Positions 7,587 to 16,857 of a stretch of DNA of 64,000 bases are shown here, piece by piece. The notes beneath the pieces were generated by a model. That model was not told the origin of the DNA and did not search any database. It was given only the letters and a program-made list of their open reading frames with translations. Every line of letters starts with the position of its first letter. Positions within the stretch are counted from its first letter, which is position 1. Source of the stretch: Corynebacterium alimapuense (GTDB taxonomy: Bacteria > Actinomycetota > Actinomycetes > Mycobacteriales > Mycobacteriaceae); the NCBI RefSeq assembly GCF_003716585.1, contig NZ_PTJO01000004.1:1-64000 (forward strand). The letters run 5' to 3'. A program made the translations under genes and the position numbers.

Positions 7587-7948
7587 GAATTGAACCCGGG
7601 TCCTTCGTCACCTCGCCAGGGCTTCTCCGTGCGCAGTTCGTATGCGATCTCTACTCGACCCTCCGGCTCTGACGAACACATTCCCGGATGATGGGCCCAG
7701 TCAGCGGTAAAAGTCCCATTCGACCCCGCAGACGCGGACGAACAGCAATCCTCTTAGTCGGTGCCAGGGTCCGGGCCAGAGGCAAGCCCGGTCTGACAGA
7801 CACGCGGTCGCTACTTAGGCAGCGAGGGCGTAGTCGCGCTGAGTGTTCTCGGCGCTTATAATTTTGCTGCGACGCTCACGGTGGTCCTCAGCCTGCACCG
7901 GCACGCTTCCCCTGGCTCAATCTACGAAGTCGAAACCAAATCAGCCCC
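7575..7948 (-). ncRNA. ssrA: Transfer-messenger RNA (tmRNA)
   Basis: About 374 bases on the minus strand. The 5' end GGGGCTGATTTGGTTTCGAC and the 3' end GGGTTCAATTCCCGGCAGCTCCA form the tRNA-like acceptor and T arms; CCA is not fully encoded. The open frame at 7853-7815 encodes the degradation tag AENTQRDYALAA and then TAA, close to the corynebacterial tag as I remember it and ending in the ALAA recognised by ClpXP. tmRNA rescues stalled ribosomes together with SmpB, whose gene lies about 0.85 kb further on the same strand. Confidence 0.95.
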
Positions 7949-8066
7949 GTATTCCACCGGCCGGGTACATGCCTTCACCCGGTGGATGTTTGATGATAAC
8001 TCCCCTACCGGGCAAAGCGCAACCCCTCTGCACTGCAGATTCAGCACGAGACGCAGGGCAGCTGCC

Positions 8067-8756
8067 TTAGTTTCTTTCCAACCCGCTGGGGCGAATACTC
8101 AGTTCTTGCACACTGGCATCATCGCTAGCATCGACGGCTAAGCGGACGGCCGCGGCGACAGATTCCGGACGCAAGTAGAGCGATCCGTCGTAATCAGAGT
8201 TACCCATGGAGCTTTGCAACTGCCGCTGCATATCGGTATCGACTCGGCCTGGGTGGATGGAACTGACTCGTATCCGACCGAGTTCTTCCTCCCGCAGTGC
8301 ATCGGTCAAAGCCCGAAGTGCGAACTTAGTGCCGGAGTAGATAGCGCTGCCGGCACCTGAGTGATAACCAGATCCCGAGTTGATAGAGACCACGGTGCCC
8401 TTGGCCGCGCGCAAAGCCGGCAACAGCAATTGGGTGAGCTCAGCAACCGCAAAAACATTGAGTTCGAAGGCATCCAACCACTGCTGGCGAGTGGCATTTT
8501 CTACTCGAGCCAATGGCGCTACACCTGCCGAATGCACTAAAACATCAAGTTGCTCGATGTCCTTGGTCGCTGCCGCCAGTGCCGCCGGATCGTTGAGATC
8601 GACGACGAAACACGAGGCGTCGGCAAGCGTATCGACGATCGCTTCCGCGCCCGCCTGACTTGTCGCACCCACGATGACGTGGTGATCACGACTGAGATCG
8701 CGGGCAATTGCGGCGCCGATTCCTCGGCTGGCGCCGGTAACCAAAGCTGTCTTCAT
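8067..8756 (-). CDS. Short-chain dehydrogenase/reductase (SDR) family oxidoreductase
   Basis: A 229-residue classical SDR that should use NAD(P)(H) to oxidise or reduce a small alcohol or carbonyl. Visible are the cofactor motif TGASRGIG at 7-14, N100 of the LNVF segment, and the catalytic Ser127, Tyr140 and Lys144 (YSGTK). The arginine after the first glycine motif (SRG) favours NADPH, an inference. The protein is slightly short for the family. It lies between smpB and ssrA on the same strand and 35 bases downstream of smpB, so it may be co-transcribed with it. The substrate cannot be told. Confidence 0.88.
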   Translation of the reverse strand: MKTALVTGASRGIGAAIARDLSRDHHVIVGATSQAGAEAIVDTLADASCFVVDLNDPAALAAATKDIEQLDVLVHSAGVAPLARVENATRQQWLDAFELNVFAVAELTQLLLPALRAAKGTVVSINSGSGYHSGAGSAIYSGTKFALRALTDALREEELGRIRVSSIHPGRVDTDMQRQLQSSMGNSDYDGSLYLRPESVAAAVRLAVDASDDASVQELSIRPSGLERN

Positions 8757-8791
8757 ATCTCTATTCTCCTTCTCATCACCTTCGTCAAGGA

Positions 8792-9280
8792 TCAGGCGTG
8801 GATGCCTTTCACCCGACGTCCAAGCTCGCGAACGATCTCGCGTTCCTCGGTGCGTCGTTTAATGTCCTGGCGTTTGTCATAGTCCTGCTTACCCTGTGCC
8901 AAACCGAGTTCTAGCTTCACTCGCCCATTGCTCAAGTAGAGCTTCAGCGGGATCAGCGTGCGCTGTCCATCGCGGACTTTACCCATAATCGAGTCAATTT
9001 CATTTCGGTGAAGCAAGAGCTTGCGCGTGCGTTTAGGCGAGTGATTAGTCCACGACCCCATGGAGTATTCCGGGATATGCAGACTATGCAGCCATACCTC
9101 GCCGTTATCGACGGTGGCGAAAGCATCCGCGATGGATACTTTGCCCTCGCGCAGCGACTTGATCTCGGTGCCTAGTAAAACGACACCACACTCGTAGGTG
9201 TCGAGGATCTTGTAGTCATGCCGGGCTCGGCGATTAGTCGCCAGAACGCCTCGGCCCTGCGGTTTATTCTTCTTGCCCAT
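8792..9280 (-). CDS. smpB: SsrA-binding protein SmpB
   Basis: A 162-residue protein that binds the tRNA-like domain of tmRNA and brings it to stalled ribosomes. The sequence shows the SmpB beta-barrel signatures NRRARHDYKI, ECGVVLLGTEIKSLREGKVSI, DAFATVDNGEVWLHSLHI and the basic tail KQDYDKRQDIKRRTEE. Length is normal. It follows ftsE-ftsX and one unknown gene on the same strand, and ssrA lies downstream, so partners in one pathway are neighbours. Confidence 0.97.
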   Translation of the reverse strand: MGKKNKPQGRGVLATNRRARHDYKILDTYECGVVLLGTEIKSLREGKVSIADAFATVDNGEVWLHSLHIPEYSMGSWTNHSPKRTRKLLLHRNEIDSIMGKVRDGQRTLIPLKLYLSNGRVKLELGLAQGKQDYDKRQDIKRRTEEREIVRELGRRVKGIHA

Positions 9281-9374
9281 AATTTTTCCATGGTAGCAGG
9301 GGTTATTAACCCAGCTCGGCCCGATGGATTCTGTGCCAGGGGCCCGAGAAAGTGAGAGCTAAGAACTTGAAAAC

Positions 9375-10055
9375 TTAGAACATGAAAGCAAGGATCACGA
9401 TAATCGTCAGTGCTACAGCGAGAATGATGACCGGACGGGAGATCTTAAAGCCTGGGGACTGCTCTTGGTTTTCTAAAGCAGTACCGGTAGAACGCGCCAC
9501 CGGTTGGATGACCGGACCTGTGACCACAGGATATTGCAATGCCAGAGCTGCTACCTCCGGGCGATCCAACAGCATCGGCTCATAATCTTCCAACGCCTCA
9601 ATCACGCCATCTCGAGTCTCTTCATGTCCGACCACAATGAGCTTCGTCGTCTCCGGAAGCTCCGCGAGCAACGCCCGAACGCGCTCGGCGTCGAAAGGCT
9701 CCACGCTGCCAGAGGTGGTCGTGATCTTCTCATGATCAGCATCAATCTGGAGGATGTTCTCACCGAAAGCAGATTGGAAGACCTCAATCTCTAGCCGCTG
9801 GTGGATAGCCCCAACCGGGATGCCCGCGATGATGAGCTCACCGACGTACCACTTACGGTCATAGTCCGTGATCCCCGAATGCAGCACCAAGACAGCCGAT
9901 TCCGGTACCTTCTCCGTTTTAGAAGGAGCGCAGAAACGAAGTGCTCGGTCAACGTCTTGGAAAAAGCCGATGGTGCGCGGAGTCTTTTCCTCCGGAGTAA
10001 TCACCGCAGCTCCTACACCGGAGGGAATCGCGGCAAGTCCAAGAGACCAAGTCAT
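9375..10055 (-). CDS. Uncharacterised protein with C-terminal membrane anchor, downstream of ftsX
   Basis: A 226-residue protein whose last 20 residues (VIILAVALTIIVILAFMF) form a single membrane helix ending at the C-terminus, as in tail-anchored proteins. The rest appears soluble: beta-rich segments such as ESAVLVLHSGI and TTKLIVVGHEETRDGV, and an acidic/proline stretch before the anchor. I do not recognise a family. It starts two bases after the ftsX stop, so it is very likely in the ftsEX transcript, and smpB follows after about 95 bases. A role linked to division or FtsEX is only a guess from position. Confidence 0.8.
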   Translation of the reverse strand: MTWSLGLAAIPSGVGAAVITPEEKTPRTIGFFQDVDRALRFCAPSKTEKVPESAVLVLHSGITDYDRKWYVGELIIAGIPVGAIHQRLEIEVFQSAFGENILQIDADHEKITTTSGSVEPFDAERVRALLAELPETTKLIVVGHEETRDGVIEALEDYEPMLLDRPEVAALALQYPVVTGPVIQPVARSTGTALENQEQSPGFKISRPVIILAVALTIIVILAFMF

Positions 10056-10057
10056 AT

Positions 10058-10960
10058 CTATTTCCTCACATAACTACGCAGGGCCACCTGGGCGGTGACC
10101 GCGGAAAAGGCGACACCGATGAGTGCTACCACTGGCGCAACCAACCAAATATCTTCGGTGGTAACTGGGGCAATCAACTGAGAATCATAGAGACCAACTA
10201 GCGCCTTATCAATGACGAACTCTTTGCCCAAGAACAACCCCACAGTAGCCAAAACCGCGCCAATAACCGTGGCAAAGACCGCCTCAAAGACGAAGGGAGC
10301 CTGGGTATACCAGCGGGAAGCACCGACCATTCTCATGATCGCGATCTCTTCCCGGCGGCTAAAGGCGGCAATCTGCACCATATTGGCAATCAGGAAGATC
10401 GCTGCGAGCGCCTGCACACCAGCAACGAGGAAAGTTGCGTTGCGTACCGCATCCAAGTTGTCCGTAGCTCCCCTGAGGTCATCGACCTGATCGACCACGG
10501 TGTCAATCTGTGGCAAATCTCGGACCTGGTCCAGCGCGCTCTGATCCAGTGGGTCAACCAAGCGCACATGCAGTGCGGCGGGAAGTGCGTCTGGGGAGGT
10601 CTCCGCGGCCAGCTGCGGGTCAGTTTCTTCGAATACCTCAAGGAAACGCTGGTAGGACTGCTCGCGGGAGCGGAACGTGACCGAATCGACGCCCTCGTCC
10701 GCCTCCAGCAGCTCTCGAACCTCAAGGCATTCCTCGGAGGAACAATCCTCATCAGTGGCCGAGACTTCTTCGGTGAACTGCACCATGACTTCCACCCGGT
10801 CAAGGTAGATATCTTTGGTGTCCTCAGTCATCTGAGTAACCAGGAATCCCGTGGCCAATAGTGCCAGTGAGATAGCAGTAGTAATCACCAGCGCGATGGT
10901 CATAGTGAAGTTGCGGGTAAGGCCGCGTAGTGCCTCGCGGAGGACGAATCCGAGTTTCAT
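10058..10960 (-). CDS. ftsX: Cell division ABC-type membrane protein FtsX
   Basis: A 300-residue FtsX with one N-terminal helix, a large extracellular domain (about 45-165, rich in Glu/Asp) and three C-terminal helices, the expected four-helix topology. In actinobacteria the FtsEX complex activates a peptidoglycan hydrolase of the RipC/NlpC-P60 type outside the cell. The segment REEIAIMRMVGASRW is the conserved loop before the later helices that couples to FtsE. It follows ftsE by 12 bases. Confidence 0.95.
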   Translation of the reverse strand: MKLGFVLREALRGLTRNFTMTIALVITTAISLALLATGFLVTQMTEDTKDIYLDRVEVMVQFTEEVSATDEDCSSEECLEVRELLEADEGVDSVTFRSREQSYQRFLEVFEETDPQLAAETSPDALPAALHVRLVDPLDQSALDQVRDLPQIDTVVDQVDDLRGATDNLDAVRNATFLVAGVQALAAIFLIANMVQIAAFSRREEIAIMRMVGASRWYTQAPFVFEAVFATVIGAVLATVGLFLGKEFVIDKALVGLYDSQLIAPVTTEDIWLVAPVVALIGVAFSAVTAQVALRSYVRK

Positions 10961-10972
10961 GTGTCCAGACTC

Positions 10973-11662
10973 CTATCGGGATTCGCCGTAGACACCGTGG
11001 GCGTCATCGCGAACCAGAGTGCCAAGGTTGAGCTCGATGACTCGACGGCGCATGTCATCGACGGCGCGAGCGTTGTGGGTAGACATAATCACGGTCGTGC
11101 CGCCTCGGTTAATCTGGCCCAGCAAGGCCATGATCCCATCGGAAGTTTCCGGGTCGAGGTTACCGGTTGGTTCATCCGCTAGCAGCAGCAGCGGCCGGTT
11201 GATCACTGCGCGGGCGACTGCCACACGCTGCTGTTCACCGCCAGAAAGCTCCCCGGGAAGGCGATTAGCTTTGCCTGCTAGGCCGACCATTTCCAAGGCC
11301 TCCGGAACAGCCTTATTTATCTGGCTGCGTTTTTTCCCAATAACTTCCAAGGCGAAGGCCACATTGTCGTGCACCGTGAGCTTAGGCAGCAACCGGAAAT
11401 CTTGGAAAACATAACCGATGCGCTGGCGCAGCTTATTGATCTGAGCGCCGCGCAACTTGTTGACATGCCGGTCTTCAAAATAGATGTCACCAGATGAGAC
11501 ATTTTCCTCACGTAGCAGCAACTGCAAGAAGGTCGACTTGCCGGAGCCCGAGGGACCGATGAGAAAGACAAACTCTCCTTTGTCGATGCTCAGCGTGATG
11601 TTATCTAGGGCTGGTCGCGTCGAGGTCCGGTAAACCTTGGTTACGGAGTCAAAGGTGATCAC
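10973..11662 (-). CDS. ftsE: Cell division ATP-binding protein FtsE
   Basis: A 229-residue ATPase partner of FtsX. Walker [10 protein letters not shown] is at 36-44, signature LSGGEQ at 139-144 and Walker B LLLLADEP at 158-165. The protein hydrolyses ATP in the cytoplasm to drive FtsX conformational changes. It is the first gene of ftsE-ftsX-unknown and begins about 100 bases after prfB; the same prfB-ftsE-ftsX-smpB order is, from memory, that of Corynebacterium glutamicum and Mycobacterium. Confidence 0.97.
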   Translation of the reverse strand: MITFDSVTKVYRTSTRPALDNITLSIDKGEFVFLIGPSGSGKSTFLQLLLREENVSSGDIYFEDRHVNKLRGAQINKLRQRIGYVFQDFRLLPKLTVHDNVAFALEVIGKKRSQINKAVPEALEMVGLAGKANRLPGELSGGEQQRVAVARAVINRPLLLLADEPTGNLDPETSDGIMALLGQINRGGTTVIMSTHNARAVDDMRRRVIELNLGTLVRDDAHGVYGESR

Positions 11663-11761
11663 GTCTCACACTGTAGCGACATCTCGGCACACGGTGAAAG
11701 ATTTCCACGAATCAGAGCCCCTGAGGAAAATCCTCAACCCATTGATCGGGTCAACGCTTTA

Positions 11762-12865
11762 CTAGCCTGCTTGCTGTTCCGACATCCGCCAGCGAATCCC
11801 GGCTTCTAGGAAGCCATCAATCTCCCCGTCCAGCACCTTCGAGGGATCATTAACCTCGAAGTTAGTCCGCAGGTCTTTGACCATTTGGTAGGGGTGCAGG
11901 ACATAGGAACGCATCTGGTTGCCCCAAGAAGCATTACCGCCAGCTCCGAGGGCGTCCATCTCAGCGCGCTCTTCTTGACGCTTTTTCTCCAGCAGTTTCG
12001 CTTGCAAGACTCGCATCGCGGAAGCTTTGTTCTGGATCTGAGACTTCTCGTTCTGGCAGGTGACCACGATCCCGGTAGGAATGTGGGTCAAGCGAACTGC
12101 CGAGTCAGTGGTGTTGACCGACTGGCCGCCTGGGCCTGAGGAACGGTAGACATCGACACGAACGTCATTGTCCACGATCTCGATAGAGTCAGTCTGTTCA
12201 ACCACGGGCAGTACTTCGACCTCGGCGAAGGAGGTTTGGCGCCGGCCTTGGTTGTCGAAGGGGCTAATACGGACCAACCGGTGTGCTCCCTGTTCGACCG
12301 AAAGCTGACCGTACATATAGTCACCGTGGACCACGAAGGTGGCGGATTTGATGCCGGCTTCCTCCGCATAGGAGATGTCATAAATATCGACCTTGTGGCT
12401 GTTTTTCTCCGCCCAGCGGGTGTACATCCGCATGAGCATCTCGGCCCAGTCTGCGGCGTCCACACCACCTGCGCCCGAGCGAATGTTGATCACGGCCTCA
12501 CGCTGGTCGTATTCACCCGAGAGCATCGTAGTCACCTCGAGGGTTTCAATATCCTCTCGCAGTTCCAAGCGCTCTTGATCTGCCAGATCCTCACCATCGC
12601 CTTCTTCTTCCGCCAGCTCATACATAATCGGCAGATCCGATAGACGCTGGCGCAACTCAGTGATCTTGCGCAGCTTTGCCTGCACCGAGGAAAGCTCAGA
12701 AGTCACCTGCTGAGCGTGTGATGGGTTGTCCCAGATCGTGGGGTCAGAGGCCTGCTGCTCGAGCTCGCGGATGCGGTCAGACAGCTCCTCAGGGTCCATC
12801 ACTTTCTCGATGGTGGTCAAGGTGGTGTCTAGGGCATCGAGATCTGCAGAGATATCCGGTCGCAT
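11762..12865 (-). CDS. prfB: Peptide chain release factor 2
   Basis: A 367-residue class I release factor for UGA and UAA stop codons. The GGQ catalytic tripeptide is at 246-248 ([12 protein letters not shown]) and the stop-codon reading motif SPF at 201-203 is the RF2 form. The frame is continuous; the in-frame UGA and +1 programmed frameshift known from E. coli prfB is absent, as I recall for actinobacteria. It is divergent from the inositol-monophosphatase-like gene and upstream of ftsE. Confidence 0.97.
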   Translation of the reverse strand: MRPDISADLDALDTTLTTIEKVMDPEELSDRIRELEQQASDPTIWDNPSHAQQVTSELSSVQAKLRKITELRQRLSDLPIMYELAEEEGDGEDLADQERLELREDIETLEVTTMLSGEYDQREAVINIRSGAGGVDAADWAEMLMRMYTRWAEKNSHKVDIYDISYAEEAGIKSATFVVHGDYMYGQLSVEQGAHRLVRISPFDNQGRRQTSFAEVEVLPVVEQTDSIEIVDNDVRVDVYRSSGPGGQSVNTTDSAVRLTHIPTGIVVTCQNEKSQIQNKASAMRVLQAKLLEKKRQEERAEMDALGAGGNASWGNQMRSYVLHPYQMVKDLRTNFEVNDPSKVLDGEIDGFLEAGIRWRMSEQQAG

Positions 12866-12959
12866 GAGCCGTTATCCTACCCGCCTACTGCCAGCAGGTT
12901 GAATGCCTTCCCACCCGGGTACCCGGAACAAACGCAATAGAGGGTGCACAATAGAGGCC

Positions 12960-13823
12960 ATGACAAATCCTTCTGCTTCCACCGCCAGCCTCAGCGAGAT
13001 GATCGCTGCTATCACCAAAACCTTCGCCATCGCCCATGATCAGGACTCCGATGAGCATCTTGCCCAAGCTTTGGTCTACAACGCTGGCCGACTGGCGTGG
13101 CGAATGCGTGAGCAAGGAGTAGCCACCGAATTCAAGACCTCAGTCTCGGATGTAGTCACCGATGCTGATCGTGCCGCAGAAGATTTCGTCTCTGGGGTAT
13201 TAGAAGTTCTTCGCCCCGAGGATGGCATTCTCGGCGAGGAAGGTGCCGCACGCGAGTCCTCGTCCAATCGCACCTGGGTGATCGACCCGGTAGATGGCAC
13301 CTATAACTTCACCTCGGGCTCTGATTACTGGTGTTCCGCACTCGCCCTCGTTGAGGGCTCCCCCGCTAATCCGGATGCACTGCTCTTTGGCGCAGTTCAC
13401 CGACCTGCCATGGGCTATACCTGGTTTGGCGGGCCGGAGATTCCAACGACGCGGGATGGACAGGACGTCGAAAAGCTCGCTGAGGTAGCGGCTTCTCAGC
13501 TGAGCGTGGGCACCTACTTGCATCCGACGTGTCTGGCGGATCCGCAACGCCGCGACGCATGGACTGCTGCAGTGGCCGAATTTGCAACTTTGCGCATGCT
13601 TGGCGCAGGTTCCGTCGACCTAGGATCAGTGGCCGATGGCAGCCTCGGGGTCTGGTTGCAGCATTCCGTAGCCGATTGGGATTGGCTGCCAGGCAAGGCT
13701 CTCGTCGAGGGCGCTGGCGGAATCGGCACCAAGATCGAAGCCGGCGGAGTGACCTGGTGTGTGGCCGGAAATCGGCTCGCAGTAGAGCAGGTCGTCGGCG
13801 TCCTAGCTAGTATGTCAGCATGA
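12960..13823 (+). CDS. Inositol monophosphatase family protein
   Basis: A 287-residue member of the Mg-dependent inositol monophosphatase/fructose-bisphosphatase fold. Metal-site motifs are visible: [15 protein letters not shown] and [10 protein letters not shown], and a C-terminal [15 protein letters not shown]. The start at ATG 12960 is preferred over an upstream ATG at 12903 because the extra 19 residues are basic and unlike the family. It overlaps the following hisN by four bases (ATGA), so the two are coupled. It could act on inositol phosphates (mycothiol or phosphatidylinositol synthesis), on histidinol phosphate or on 3'-phosphoadenosine phosphate; sequence alone does not decide. Confidence 0.88.
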   Translation: MTNPSASTASLSEMIAAITKTFAIAHDQDSDEHLAQALVYNAGRLAWRMREQGVATEFKTSVSDVVTDADRAAEDFVSGVLEVLRPEDGILGEEGAARESSSNRTWVIDPVDGTYNFTSGSDYWCSALALVEGSPANPDALLFGAVHRPAMGYTWFGGPEIPTTRDGQDVEKLAEVAASQLSVGTYLHPTCLADPQRRDAWTAAVAEFATLRMLGAGSVDLGSVADGSLGVWLQHSVADWDWLPGKALVEGAGGIGTKIEAGGVTWCVAGNRLAVEQVVGVLASMSA

Positions 13824-14608
13824 GTACGTATGCAGATGACCTTGCTTTCGCCCTCGAACTGGCCGACCTCGCTGATGCGTTGACCCTCGATCGCTTCGAA
13901 GCTACCGATCTCAGCGTCGAGTCCAAGCCCGATATGACCCCCGTGTCTGACGCAGATCTTGCCTGCGAGGAAATGCTCCGCGAACGCCTGGCAGATGCAC
14001 GCCCCTCCGATGCCATTCTCGGTGAGGAATTCGGCGGTGACATCTCCCATGAAGGCCGCCAGTGGATCATCGATCCCATCGACGGCACCAAGAACTTCGT
14101 CCGCGGAGTACCAGTGTGGGCAACCTTGATTGCACTGCTTGTCGACGGCCGCCCGGTCGTCGGTGTGGTTTCCGCTCCGGCGCTTACCCGCCGTTGGTAC
14201 GCAGCCGAGGATTCCGGAGCCTGGCGTACCTTCAACGGTGGCTCGCCCAAAAAGCTCGCCGTTTCCGGTGTCACTGAACTGGCAGATGCCTCCGTGTCTT
14301 TTTCTTCACTTACAGGTTGGGCAAACCGAGGCCTCAAAGAAAACTTCTTCAACCTCAGTAATCAGACTTGGCGCCTACGCGGCTTCGGAGATTTCTTCTC
14401 CTACTGCCTGGTAGCCGAAGGCGCGGTCGATATTGCTGCCGAACCAGAAGTATCCCTCTGGGACCTAGCCCCCTTGGCAGTTCTGGTCTCCGAAGCTGGT
14501 GGGCAGTTCACCTCTCTAGCCGGCGAAGCTGGCCCGCACGGTGGCGACGCGGTAGCCACCAACGGATTGCTCCACGAGCTCGCGCTGAATACCCTCACCG
14601 CGAGCTGA
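13820..14608 (+). CDS. hisN: Histidinol-phosphatase, inositol-monophosphatase type (HisN)
   Basis: A 262-residue phosphatase expected to release phosphate from L-histidinol phosphate, the penultimate step of histidine synthesis. Metal-binding motifs: SDADLACEE near 43-51, GEEFGG at 68-73, the [10 protein letters not shown] segment from 84, and a C-terminal [15 protein letters not shown]. Actinobacteria lack the HAD-type HisB phosphatase and use this fold instead, which is established for C. glutamicum hisN. It lies next to a paralogue, as in that species from memory. Confusion with a general inositol phosphatase cannot be fully excluded. Confidence 0.88.
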   Translation: MSTYADDLAFALELADLADALTLDRFEATDLSVESKPDMTPVSDADLACEEMLRERLADARPSDAILGEEFGGDISHEGRQWIIDPIDGTKNFVRGVPVWATLIALLVDGRPVVGVVSAPALTRRWYAAEDSGAWRTFNGGSPKKLAVSGVTELADASVSFSSLTGWANRGLKENFFNLSNQTWRLRGFGDFFSYCLVAEGAVDIAAEPEVSLWDLAPLAVLVSEAGGQFTSLAGEAGPHGGDAVATNGLLHELALNTLTAS

Positions 14609-14616
14609 ATCCGGGT

Positions 14617-15738
14617 TTAATTCGCTAGCGCAAACCCCGCTCCAACGCCCCCTTGGGCGTTCATGTCCGAGACCACAGCATCCATCGATGTCGAAACCGT
14701 CGGCATAAATAGTGCGCCTTGGAGCGGGGTCTGGCAAGACAGCTGCTGGTAGGGCAAAACGCCACCGGAAATCATGCCCACGATCCGATCGCCTGCCATG
14801 ACCGGCCCGCCGGAATCCCCGGTCATGGCACAGACCTGGGAGAACTGGACAAATTCATCGGCCGACCACGTCGTCCCACAGGTCAATCCGGAAGCAACAC
14901 CTTGTTTGCACAGCTCAGTGCCGGAAGTTACTTGGCCCCCTAGCTCATTGACAGCGACATTATTGTAATTGCCAGTCAGCTCAGCGTTGGAGCCGAACTC
15001 GATGACCGAATAGTCATAAACCGAATTTGAGGCCACGACTGTTCCGGTAGGGCCCACCTGCCAAGAATCAGCGGAGGAGACCTGATCTCCCGGTTGGCCA
15101 CAATGTCCCGCTGTCAGTCCTACTTTGCGCCCCTGAGCATCGGTTCCTACGGCGCCGAGAGTGCACATAGCGCTCTCCCCCAGGTAGATCGGGGTTCCTG
15201 CACCATAGAGAGACACTCCGCGCTCCTGCGCCTGCTGAGAGGCCACTGGAATCCGCGGAGCATCAAACCAAGAGCCACCAACCCGATGCAAGACCGCATT
15301 CGCAGTGGGTTTAGCTGCCATCATCTTAGAGATCGGGTCGCTTCGCCACTGGTAATTCGGGTCAGTGGCCACCGTTTCGTACTTAGCCGACTCTGAAGAT
15401 GCGACTTCGGTGAATTCTGTCGCCACAGGATCGGGCATTTCCAAGGTGGCGGATTCCACCGGGCTCACCAGCTCCTGTGGAATGACATCGACGATGGCTT
15501 GATCCAACGCATCCGTTAACTGGGCATCTACCGGTGGAGCGGTAATTCCCACTGAAGCCAGATCTGCTCGCACGTGATCTACGAACTCCGCAGAGGCTAT
15601 CTCGAGCGCCGGGAGCTCAGGAGCAGTGAACTCAGTGGCACCGGCTGTTGGTGCGGCCAGCGTGGCCACTGCTGCCAACCCAAAAGCCATCATAAAATGC
15701 CGAGCACGTTTTATCCGTCGCATGAGATTTTGCTTCAC
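14617..15738 (-). CDS. Secreted trypsin-like serine protease (S1 family) with propeptide
   Basis: A 373-residue exported protease. A signal peptide with basic RRIKRARH and a long hydrophobic core ends near TAGA at about 34. Residues 35 to about 150 look like a propeptide. The catalytic triad is His212 (LTAGHCG), Asp242 (VYDYSVIEF) and Ser309 (TGDSGGP), with paired cysteines at 192/213, 277/287 and one at 303 that suggest disulfides. GTG at 15738 is the longest start; ATG at 15723 (MRRIKRARH) gives an equally good signal peptide. It is convergent with hisN, ending eight bases away. Substrate unknown. Confidence 0.88.
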   Translation of the reverse strand: MKQNLMRRIKRARHFMMAFGLAAVATLAAPTAGATEFTAPELPALEIASAEFVDHVRADLASVGITAPPVDAQLTDALDQAIVDVIPQELVSPVESATLEMPDPVATEFTEVASSESAKYETVATDPNYQWRSDPISKMMAAKPTANAVLHRVGGSWFDAPRIPVASQQAQERGVSLYGAGTPIYLGESAMCTLGAVGTDAQGRKVGLTAGHCGQPGDQVSSADSWQVGPTGTVVASNSVYDYSVIEFGSNAELTGNYNNVAVNELGGQVTSGTELCKQGVASGLTCGTTWSADEFVQFSQVCAMTGDSGGPVMAGDRIVGMISGGVLPYQQLSCQTPLQGALFMPTVSTSMDAVVSDMNAQGGVGAGFALAN

Positions 15739-16281
15739 TTTCTGGTCACAGCAATGAGTCTCCCGCCAGCATGCCAGTTGTTAGACCAAGCGGGTAGGGG
15801 ACTTTCGTACAATGCCCGATAGTTCACCCCATCTAGCCCCGCCCTGGCGGCTGGAGAGCCCTTCGGACTGGAGCGTGCTGACTGGTCGGAAGTTTCTAGC
15901 AGGGCCGATAGTCACCTTGTGGAAGATGCATATCTCCAGAGTGTTGTAACGATTCCGTTATCTAGACCAGCCGCTGTAGCTGCCTCAGATCCCAGACAGC
16001 CCCAGGGCCAAGGAGAGCTCAAAGACTCTCGCTTCAGCCGCATTCGCCATGACGGCTATCGCAAGCCCAAGTCAAGTGCGAGAAGGGCTATTACCTAGTT
16101 GATTAATCGATTAATCACGCAATCTGCTCACTTGATGGGCTATTCAAATCACGCTCAATCACTGAGATAGTTGAACCCAAAAAGCCTCAAAGGACTGTTT
16201 AGGTTCCAGCAGATCAGCAATTAATGGCCCCTACCTAGACTCAGATGAGTCAATGCTCGGACTCTCGCGGCAGATAACGAA
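15739..16281. other. Intergenic region without a supported gene; contains an 18-base palindrome
   Basis: About 540 bases between the protease start and the porin-pair terminator. I see no convincing reading frame on either strand. It should hold the protease promoter. At 16100-16117 it contains a perfect palindrome. Confidence 0.6.
16100..16117. promoter_or_regulatory. Perfect 18-base palindrome, candidate operator
   Basis: TGATTAATCGATTAATCA is its own reverse complement. Such AT-rich perfect palindromes are typical of sites for dimeric regulators. It lies about 360 bases upstream of the protease start and downstream of the porin-like pair; which gene it serves, if any, is unknown. Confidence 0.4.
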
Positions 16282-16310
16282 AATAGCCCCCAGCCAAAGC
16301 TGAGAGCTAT
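16282..16310 (-). terminator. Terminator of the porin-like gene pair
   Basis: On the minus strand ATAGCTCTCAGC, a TTTG loop and GCTGGGGGCTAT make a stem with mismatches followed by TTTTC. It begins 45 bases after the stop of the 46-residue gene. Confidence 0.75.
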
Positions 16311-16354
16311 CTTGCTGATCCCGCCCACAAGGCATGATCACTTCTTTCAAACTA

Positions 16355-16495
16355 TTAGTTCGAAGAGGTAGCAGCATCCCACACGCTGGTAACAGCAGAG
16401 GAGCCCCAAGTTTGCGCACTTTCAAAAGTCTCGTGCACGAAAATGGCAACGGTCTCGATTGCACCGGTCAGTGTCTCAAAAATTTCAGAAGACAT
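16355..16495 (-). CDS. PorA-like small pore-forming protein candidate (46 residues)
   Basis: A 46-residue acidic protein starting MSSEIFETL, with no positively charged residue, one predicted amphipathic helix and Ser/Thr at both ends. The longer frame from 16540 adds 15 residues that do not fit; the ATG at 16495 has AAGGA nine bases upstream. Corynebacterial PorA (about 45 residues) and PorH (about 57) are tiny acidic helical proteins without signal peptides, encoded as a porH-porA pair and esterified with mycolic acid on serine. The size, charge, order and pairing match; the sequences of these porins vary so much between species that direct similarity is not expected. The assignment is an inference. 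Confidence 0.65.
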   Translation of the reverse strand: MSSEIFETLTGAIETVAIFVHETFESAQTWGSSAVTSVWDAATSSN

Positions 16496-16615
16496 TAAAG
16501 ATTCCTTTTCATCAGACGTTCGAAAAATCATACTTCCCAACCCTGCCGCGCTACCCGCACGATAGGGGGCCGATCCACCTAGCCCAAGAAGAGCTCAATT
16601 ACTTCCCTGAGACGA

Positions 16616-16795
16616 CTAGGAAGAGAGGCCATCAAGGAACGCGCTAGAGGTTTGACCAAAATCAACAACGGCGCCCCACATGTTAGGAACGGTGGTAGTT
16701 GAGAGTTCCCATAGGCCAGTATCGAAGGCACTGAGGATCGGGTTAACGACACCCTGAAGAAGGTCGGCGACTGCGCCAAAAGCATCAGATGACAT
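16616..16795 (-). CDS. PorH-like small pore-forming protein candidate (59 residues)
   Basis: A 59-residue protein starting MSSDAFGAVADLLQG and ending FLDGLSS. It has four acidic and no basic residues and could form a long amphipathic helix. ATG at 16795 follows a GAAAGG ribosome site. It is the first gene of a two-gene unit; the 46-residue PorA-like gene begins 120 bases further on and a terminator follows that. The sizes (59 then 46) mirror C. glutamicum porH (57) and porA (45). The expected role is a mycolate outer-membrane channel made together with the partner. The known porH-porA locus lies elsewhere in C. glutamicum, so synteny does not support the call. Confidence 0.65.
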   Translation of the reverse strand: MSSDAFGAVADLLQGVVNPILSAFDTGLWELSTTTVPNMWGAVVDFGQTSSAFLDGLSS

Positions 16796-16857
16796 GGATA
16801 TTTGCCTTTCACTATACGAATGAGCAAACCACCTCAGCTTGCCAATGTACTTAAGTT

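Noticed and set aside
12903..12959. Extra 19 residues at the start of the inositol-monophosphatase-like gene
   Set aside because: Basic, unlike the family, and upstream of the better ATG at 12960.
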